Positions 40,401-49,400 of a stretch of DNA of 64,000 nucleotides are shown here, one piece after another. The notes beneath the pieces were generated by a model. It saw only the letters and a program-made list of their open reading frames with translations, made no database searches and was not told where the DNA came from. A program made the position numbers and the translations under genes. Source of the DNA: Antedon mediterranea (Eukaryota > Echinodermata > Crinoidea > Comatulida > Antedonidae); assembly GCF_964355755.1 (NCBI RefSeq), contig NC_092672.1, positions 31,680,501-31,744,500 on the forward strand, in the 5' to 3' direction. Positions within the stretch are counted from its first letter, which is position 1. The number at the start of each line of letters is the position of its first letter.

Positions 40401-43400
40401 GCATCCCTTTTTTTAAATTCTTCTATTGCAACCAAAACAAATTCAGTATCAAAGTATTATTCTTACTTGTTTCCTACTTGTAAAATTGAAGAGGTACTCT
40501 TTGAGAATCCACCTAGCATGGTCACTATAGAAATGTGTCTTATTTGTCCATGCATTGTCCTGTCATTGTCATGTTTTTATAGTCATTGTTCGTTTTATAT
40601 GTAAAAGGGTAGCCATAACAATGAACTTTGCTATTTTGGTTTTTTCCCTCTATTTTTGCTTTATCTCAACCACTTATCATCATATTATCTTACATTATCT
40701 TATTATCTTAGGGCCAACTGACTTTTTACGTTATAGTAATTTTTTGCCTTGTTGCCCCTGATTATTGTGCTTTGTTTCTGTTCTGTATTATTTTAATGTT
40801 TATTGGTCGAATAAATGAAATGAAATATGCACTTTGGAAATAAATTGAAACTTGAATGTATAATCATTATTATCATCTTGTAATTCTCTAGCAAACTACA
40901 TTTGTATCTTAGTAAGAATTTACAAATACCAGTTATAAAACTAAGAAGACAAGGTTGAGGATGATTGGGGAGTCACTTAATGGCCGACTTGTCAATTAGT
41001 CTGACATTCAACTGAATGACGATTAAGCCACGACTGTTTAAAGCACCTTTGGCTGGTCCCAACATTGACCAAGGGCTTCTATTGTCCAGTGCCACCTTAA
41101 CCAGAGGAGAGGCATAATCCAATATGTGAGGCAGATACTAGATGCAGCAGCTGCCATAAGAGTCAGCAGTGCTGTTACTACCGGCAGTTTATATGACAAA
41201 ATGTCAGGGTCACTTACCGTCTTCGCAGAATCTTCCATGAACTCCAACTGGACATTTGCAATCACCCGTTATAAAATTGCAGTTACCTCCATTTTGACAA
41301 ATACAGATACTCTGACAGCCATCTCCATAAAATCCCTGCGGACAAGCTAAGAAAAAATGAACATTTTTATAAACAATTAATAAAACTGAAAACTACATCT
41401 TTTTAGCATATGGGTACAATACAAGTGCAATCTAAATGAGGTATGTATTTAATGATAATATGATTGATATATTGCATTTATACTGGTCCAGGTAATATCG
41501 TTGCAAAATAAAAAAGTTACTGGTTTTGCTTTATTATCTTCATAAATGTTTGGGTTAAAGCTTTGTATAATGTGAACACAATTTTGTGAAAAATCTCCCA
41601 AGATTTCATAGAGCTCCCCTGTGAAAAACACACTGATGAGAGACCTGTTTTGTTCCAAGATGTTCCTAGTTTTACATCACGCACATTGCTTTGATATTAA
41701 ACTGTTCAAACATAGTAATCAAATAGCATGCAACTTCGCTTTCCTTCCGAGATTTCTCAGAGTTTGCATATGCGTGTATGAAAATGTGTTATAAATCGGG
41801 CGATCAAACCTGGTTACAAGTTGTAATAATTTATGCATATGTGAAAAGGGTAGAGTTCCTGCTCTAAACGAGTCATCCATAGATGTTGCCGTCCGAAAAC
41901 TTACTCTCATTGCAAATAATTCCTGCAAATCCAGCTGGACATCTACAACCATTGAAGCCAACGTTACATCCTCCACCATTCAAACACGGATCATCATTAC
42001 AGGAGAACTCACAGCTTGGGCCAAACGAGCCAAACGAGCAAACAGCTCCTTATAAACGAATAAAAATCAGTTTTAACAAATGATTTAAAGACAAATTTTT
42101 GTCAGAAAAAATTCTAACGGTAAGGATCTTACCACCAAGCTACAACTCCACTACTTTGTCATGAATCTTTGTGTTTTGAAAAATTAAAGACCCATTCCCT
42201 ACAATTTCCAACGTTTTGTATTATTATTATTACCTAAGTAGCTAATTTCTCTGAATGTCCTCTCGTGGACGGTCTTTAGGCCTAGCCTAGCAAGCTTAGT
42301 TTTGTAGGCCTAGCTGGTAAACATCGGTAACGTACGAACACCGTACGCTGCCTAGCCTGAGGTTGTATAGTTGCTGCATTAATTGTCTTTCTGTCTTTGT
42401 TAGACTCTGTTGATACAAATTGGGGGAAACCCGGTATTTTTGTTGAAATGTTAGGAGTCTTCCATTTGTTTTGGCTGCGCGATCGATCAAAAAGTGGGTG
42501 AATTACAGAAGAAGAAAAAAATCAATCTTTGCGCAATGCATGTTGGGATTTATAGTGGAGTGGACCGCTAAAATTATTAAAATCGACTTATTTTTCACAT
42601 TTGTAACCGTTTAAAGACAAAAAAAGTTATCTCAATAGGACCATACAGTATTTATTTTTACATTATATGTAGTTTGTGACCTTTAATTAGATCTAAAAAA
42701 TGTAGGGAATAAACCAAGAGGAATCAGGTAGACTGATATACATAAAATAAAATTCTTCTATATTTTTACCTCCAAAAGGTTTATTCTCTTCAAACTCTTC
42801 CAAACTTTCTTGAAAATCTGACCCGAAGAAAGAGTTTTCGTATTCAGCAAACCTTACAAGTTGGGATGAATTTGGTTGTATTCCAGCTTGTTCTGTAAAA
42901 TATAATTTTCAAAATGTGATCACCAACAATATTTTGGTGTAAAAATGCCCTTATTGCTAAGCAGCATTAAATCTAATTAAACCAAGATGTTTCCCGGTCA
43001 TTCTAGACTCCGGCACCTCATACAATTATACCCTTGGTATATAAAACTATTTACAAAAAAGAAACATTAAGCGTGGTTTCCACTATTGATGCAGAGCAAC
43101 GTAAGAAAGTGTCCTTTCAATAATTGTGCTTGCCCTCGTCTGCGTGAAATCAAACATGCTTGGTTGCATCATCGTTCGTTGCAGACCTTGATTTGATTCA
43201 CTTCGCGTCCTTGACTACGCGCTGTTCTATGTTCTCTTTTGAGCTTGCTTTACGTTGTTAGGTGAAATCAAACTGAAATTATTTCCCGTAGCAATTGTTT
43301 ACGCAATACGGCACTTTGCATTGATACGGCGCTGCGGTACATTGGTAGTGGGAACCACGGTTTAGTACATACGTTGGCACGTTTTCCCGTCAGTGTTAAT

Positions 43401-46400
43401 ATAGTAGCCGGCTTTGCAAGAACATTCTGCTGATCCTTGGTAATTCTGGCAAACTTGTTCACATCCTCCGTTATTTACTGCGCATTCATCCACATCTACA
43501 AATAAAAAGAGTATAAAATAAATTGTCTGAATTTTATTAGTAATTTAAAGCCTAATCTACATTAGCAGTGGGGTAATGCATGGGGCAAAGATCCCTGGTT
43601 TAGCACTCCTAAGGGGTGATCCTACAACGTTGGGTAGTTGTATTGGGGCTGTTCATGCACTGGGGCTCCTGGGTTATGCCAATGACCGCCCATAGCAATT
43701 ACAACATTTTGTTGTAAAGTGCAAGTTTGCCACTGTGTTGAGAGTGTTACTTGAGGTGTTCATCTCAGAACCACTGTGTTTCACTTTCTGTCGAGCTGTA
43801 GCTTGGTGTTTAACGTGCTTGCCTACTAACCCCAGGGTTAGTGTTCAATCCTGACCTAGTGCCAGGGTTGTAACTCATTCAACTCCACTCCCTAAGCCTC
43901 AAATGAGACTTAGTTTATAGACATGATAAATTATAATATAGTTTCTCGCTGTTGGATGCGTACAGAAGAAAAGTAACAAAACTTTCTCCAAACAGTGGCA
44001 AACTCGCACTTTGCAAAAAAAGTTTGCTAGCTTAAAACTAAAATATTTTTTCATGTATATTTTTGTAATTTACAGCATTTAGAAAATCAATTTTTTTATA
44101 TCAATCTTTTATGATGGATGGATAAATTTATTTTATAAAGTACACACTGGAAATAAATTGTTCATCAACTTCACCACACCTGTTTTGAATTTGAAGGATT
44201 GAATAAATAAGACCGAGTATGGTAGCTGTTGTTTCGTAAATAAAAACAAGAAAGGGCGCCCTCACCAGAACATGTACAGTTGTCGTCGTTCAATACATAG
44301 CCTACATTACAGCCACACCTGTAGCTGCCTTCATTATTGATGCATCCATGTTGACAACAATTGCCACCGCTGTAATCAGCACTGCATTCATTAATATCTG
44401 AACAAATAAATAAAATATATAGTAACAATAAGTCATTCAAATAAAGGCATAATAAAGTCTATTTTGAAAAGATGTAAAGTTATAAAAAATGTGCTTAATG
44501 TAAAAAAAAATGATATTCTATAATAAAAATCAAACATATCTGCTAGGGGAGAGCTCATGGTAATTCTAGAAGGTGTTTTACAAAGGTCATTCACATATTA
44601 ATAATAATATCCTGGATTTATATAGCGCCTAATGTTGTGAAACCTCTAAGTGCTGAACATTATTACCCCAGTACTGATTGGATCAAACACCTATGGAAAC
44701 AAACTCCCATAATGCAGCTAGTAATCAGTGCAAAGTTGTGTCTCGATCTAACCAGGTTCCCATTTATACACCTGGCTGGAGAGAGGCGTAAGTAAAGTAT
44801 TTGGCCTAAGGGTACAAGCAATGCGGCGAGAGTTGGATTCGAACCTAGACCTCATGATCAGTAGTCAACACACTGCTCCTTGTACTAAGTTTCTACATTA
44901 TGTGGTAGTGTGAATGTATGAGAATGACCTGTTAACAGCTCCTTGTACTAAGTTTCTACATTATGTGGTAGTGTGAATGTATGAGAATGACCTGTTAACA
45001 GCTCCTTGTACTAAGTTTCTACATTATGTGGTAGTGTGAATGTATGAGAATGACCTGTTAACAGCTCCTTGTACTAAGTTTCTACATTATGTGGTAGTGT
45101 GAATGTATGAGAATGACCTGTTAACAGCTCCTTGTACTAAGTTTCTACATTATGTGGTAGTGTGGCCAGTTCCGTTCAATGCCGCCTTATTCTCACTAAT
45201 ATTTTTTAACCAGGTACTCATTTTTAGCTGAGTGGACTCAGAGTTGTTCAATTTTTGGGAATTAATTAAGCCGGGGCTTTCTGTATGATGGTCAAATGTC
45301 CTAAACATTTGGCAATCACTTTTAAATTTTCCATACCAAATATAAGCTCTCCCCTAATCTAGAGGGCAAAATGATCATGAAAACTATGTCTTATTCAAAC
45401 GATCTATTTTCTAGAAGTTATGTAAAGAGAGAATAACCAGAGGGCGATATAATCATTTTATTGAATGCCAGGACTAAAAAATAATCTATTTATACTATAT
45501 CTTTATACAGTAATCATATAAATAAAATGTGATTAGTACAGTAAATAACTATTATATAAGATGCACTTCAATCATATATATTTCAAGACAGACAGACAAA
45601 CTGACTACTTAAGCCACTCTTGATAACAATTTATTAATAATAAGAATACCAGTAGGCCTACTTTCAAATGTGGTAAGTTTGAGCTAAGAGGAAAATTTGA
45701 CAAGTCTGCAATATTAAACTAAGTTTATAGAAATTGTTTTGATTGAGACACACTACATGAGCTGTTACTGGGAATGAATATGGAAAGAGGGGGTAAAAGA
45801 AGGGGGGAGGGGGTGAGAGTACAGAGGTTCTGAAGTCAATCAGGCTAGTAAAGGAACATTTTAGTTTGTGAAAGCCATTTTCAAGCAGTTAGATATATAT
45901 AACTTTTATCTAAATTCCAAGATTGGTTTAAGATGGTTTCATACTGTCATACCATTGCATTGGGTATAAACTAATCTCTTATTGTCAGTTCACACTATAC
46001 TGTAGGAAGTCAGTTTTTATTAAGTAAAATAAAGATTATGTGTGATATTAAAGATATATATTTATCTATTTATTATTATGATTAATAATTTACAATATTA
46101 TTATTAATTAATATGTGGGAATAATGTTTTACTGATTAGCTAAAAGTGTAAACTAGAAAAATATTTACAATGTTACTGAAGGCTTGGGGTAAAATGGATA
46201 AATAGTAATATAGCATTGTATTATTAAGTTGCATAGAAAACGATGCACGCCATTCAGGATAGGTTTGCGCATGATATGCGAGGAAAGACCAGAAAAACAA
46301 CTGGTGTTACCAAACCTTCACAGGCGCCCCCTGTCGGGTCCACAAATTTGAATCCATTGTGACATGCACACTGAATGGTCGACCCGTCACCACGACAAAT

Positions 46401-49400
46401 ATGGTCGCAAATGTCTGGATTTTGGTCGCACGGATCACAACCGTTCGCTGTATCACATGATGGTACAGACACAACGTAAATTCCTTTAAAAAAATCAATC
46501 ACACATTTTGCTAATTTCATTCTTAAACTAATTTTTGTTTCATAAAACTCACAAACACAATGTCAATGACCACTGAAATATTAAAGCCACTATTATTGTA
46601 GCGGATTCTTTGGTCAAAGGTCATTAGGTCAAAGGTTATTCATTGTGTTTGTGTGTTTTATCCAATCAAAACGCTTACATTTCTACGCCGTACAAACCTT
46701 GACATCCCTTCATATCAGCTTCTTGCATATAACCCTTACGACATCTACAAAATTTAATGCCGTTGGTGTCAATGTCGCAGGTCTGCTCACAACCACCATT
46801 ATTGGTCAAACAGGGATTCTCCTTCAGATTACTAGTCGTAACTACTTCTAACATAATTCCTTTAGAAAGATTTTGGCAAATAGCATCAGGTTATGTATAA
46901 CTGATATAATTAGAGAGAGTGAGGAAAGAGTAGTGTTAGAGCTGGTGACACAGTGTCAGAGCTGGTGACATAGTGTCAGAGCTGGTGACACAGTGTCAGA
47001 GCTGGTGACACAGTATCAGAGCTGGTGACACAGTGTCAGAGCTGATGACACAGTGTCAGAGCTGATGACACAGTGTCAGAGCTGGTGACACAGTGTCAGA
47101 GCTGGTGACACAGTGTCAGAGCTGGTGACACAGTGTCAGAGCTGGTGATCTGAAGACCAACCCATGGCAAATGATACATGTGGAAGAATTTCCTGCAAAA
47201 GGTTACAGGCTTATATACTGTTGAAGAAATCTGTACATGCAGGATAGGAAATAATGGAGGTCCGTCATTGGAATCTTTCAGACACTGGGTGATGAAAAAG
47301 ATCCTTTGTTTCAACGAACCAGATTTTATACACTTTCTCAAGAGTAAATTTCCATAACTTTCCCTAACTTTTCCAGCCAAAATTACATGACTTTCCATAG
47401 ACAGTTTTATATGACAACTTAGAATGTCATAGTAAAAAATTAAATAATTGTTATTACAATTTTAAAAAAATTGTTTCTTCATCTTATCACATTTTTTCTC
47501 ATAAATTTTTAATGACTTTTAGACCTGGAAAAAATTGAGTAAAATTTTTCAATGACTAGTAGGAACCCTGAGGAATAATTACATTTTATTTTTATAGGTA
47601 CAGGAAATTGCTTGATATAAATTTGGTGGATAAGAAACAAATCTATGTAACAACATGAACCAGTTTTGATTAAACAGAAAAATCTAAAAAAATAAATTAC
47701 ATATTAGGGCTCTCCGTTTATTAAATTGAAATTATATATAAAAACCAATAACATACGATAACATTTGAGGCCATTGTCTTCTAACTTGAAGTTTTCCTCG
47801 CAAGCGCATCGATATGAGCCCTCGGTGTTGACGCAAATCTGAGCGCACTGATCACTGCCGTTCTCACATTCGTCAATATCTTTATAATAAACAAGAAAAT
47901 CAATATTTAAAAACTGGAACTCATTACTGAATAAATTATCTAGAAGGTGTATGGTAAAATGACAATTTGTCAATTGGGCAAGATATTGCAGACACGTAGC
48001 TATGAGCATTTGCAGACACAGCTATGAGCACTTACTGGCTAAACCCAGGGGCCCGGGAGCATGACCAGTCCAATGCAACAAACAAGCGTTGGAGGGCCTT
48101 TAGGAGTGCTATACCAGAGGCGTTTTACCCTGCGCTATGCCACTGTGTGGACATGTTTCTTCACTCAATACCTAAATTTTGGATGATTCTAGATCCAAAC
48201 GACCAACGGCATAACATCTGTAGGTCATAGGTCATTGCAAATACAAGTTTCCTATTGAAAGGAGAACCAGCAGAATATATTTTTGAGAAGAACCTGATGA
48301 AAATTACCTATGCATGCACGACCATCTTGACCCACTTCATAACCAGCATTGCAGCTGCATAGAGCTGTGCCATCAATGTTCAGACAAGTGTGAGCACAAC
48401 CACCATTGTTGGTACGGCACGGGTTTGCCACTATGTATATAAAAAAAATAATTATTTTAACAAACTTTTGATGAAAATAAAAGATTTCAATAAAGTGAAC
48501 CAAAATGACATATAGTAAAAAGAAATTGCAAATATTGACATGTATTAGATATTTTATTTTAAAATTCTATTTTGAAAAACCAAAATTTGTTACTGACCTG
48601 ACTGACAGTTTCAGTGCTCATTTCATGAGCACTTTCTTTAGTGACGATTATATTGTTAAGCAAATATAATATAGTCGTCACTCTGAAGAAAGTGGTCGTG
48701 AAATGAGCATTGAAACTGTCAGTCAGGTCCGTAACTAATTTTAGTTTGTCAAAATAGAATTTTAAAATAAGGTATCTTCAAACCAGATGAACATTTTCAA
48801 ATTGTATTTGATATTTGTAATTTGTCATTTTATATGAAATATGTTTTGTGTAAAATGATGTAAAGAATTAACTCTTTGTTTATGAAAGTGGAAAGTGAAT
48901 GGAAAGTGGGAATAAGGGGAAAAGGAATTGAATGGGAAAGAGGAAAGGAAATGGGGAAGAGTAAATTGAATGGGAGAGGGAATTGAATGGGAGAGGGAAT
49001 TGAATGGGAGAGGAAAGTGAATAGGAGAGAGGGAATTAAAATGGGAGAGGGAAGTGAATGGAAAATAAATGAATGGGAGAGGGAAGTGAATGGGACAAGG
49101 AAGTAAATGGTGAAGAAGGAAAAAGATTGAAACGGGTATCTCTTCTACTCTTCTTACTTTCGCAGCTCCTTCCATTGGGTGATAGACGATATCCTGAATA
49201 ACATTGGCAACTGTATGAACCAAACTCAAGTGAAATGCATCGATGCTCGCAATTACCATTATCAATAAGACAGCCATCTTCAGCTACATGCAGCAAGAAA
49301 AATAAAATAAAACATGCAAACAAAAGATATTAAAAAAAATAATACAGTATATCAGAATATAATCCCACTCCTGAAATTAGGCTTAATTTGGACATAACAA

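Larger units (their letters stand above)
36043..41217. other. 5.2 kb MEGF6 intron
   Basis: Strongly AT-rich between about 37100 and 39100. Contains a GGACACC-type repeat (37680-37840), a degenerate CCAGGG array (39460-39665) and a LINE-like 3' tail (AATAAATGAAATGAAAT at about 40811). No exon seen. Confidence 0.65.
44398..46315. other. 1.9 kb MEGF6 intron
   Basis: Holds a SINE, the 63 bp array and a G-rich run at 45789-45814; the rest is unremarkable. Confidence 0.65.

Noticed and set aside
46645-46851. 68-codon plus-strand ORF
   Set aside because: It is antisense to MEGF6 EGF-like exon 6, which has proper splice borders and cysteine spacing on the other strand.
48825-49323. Long minus-strand ORFs rich in Pro, Phe and Ser
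   Set aside because: Read-through of EGF exon 3 into the polypyrimidine tract; only 49158-49283 is coding.
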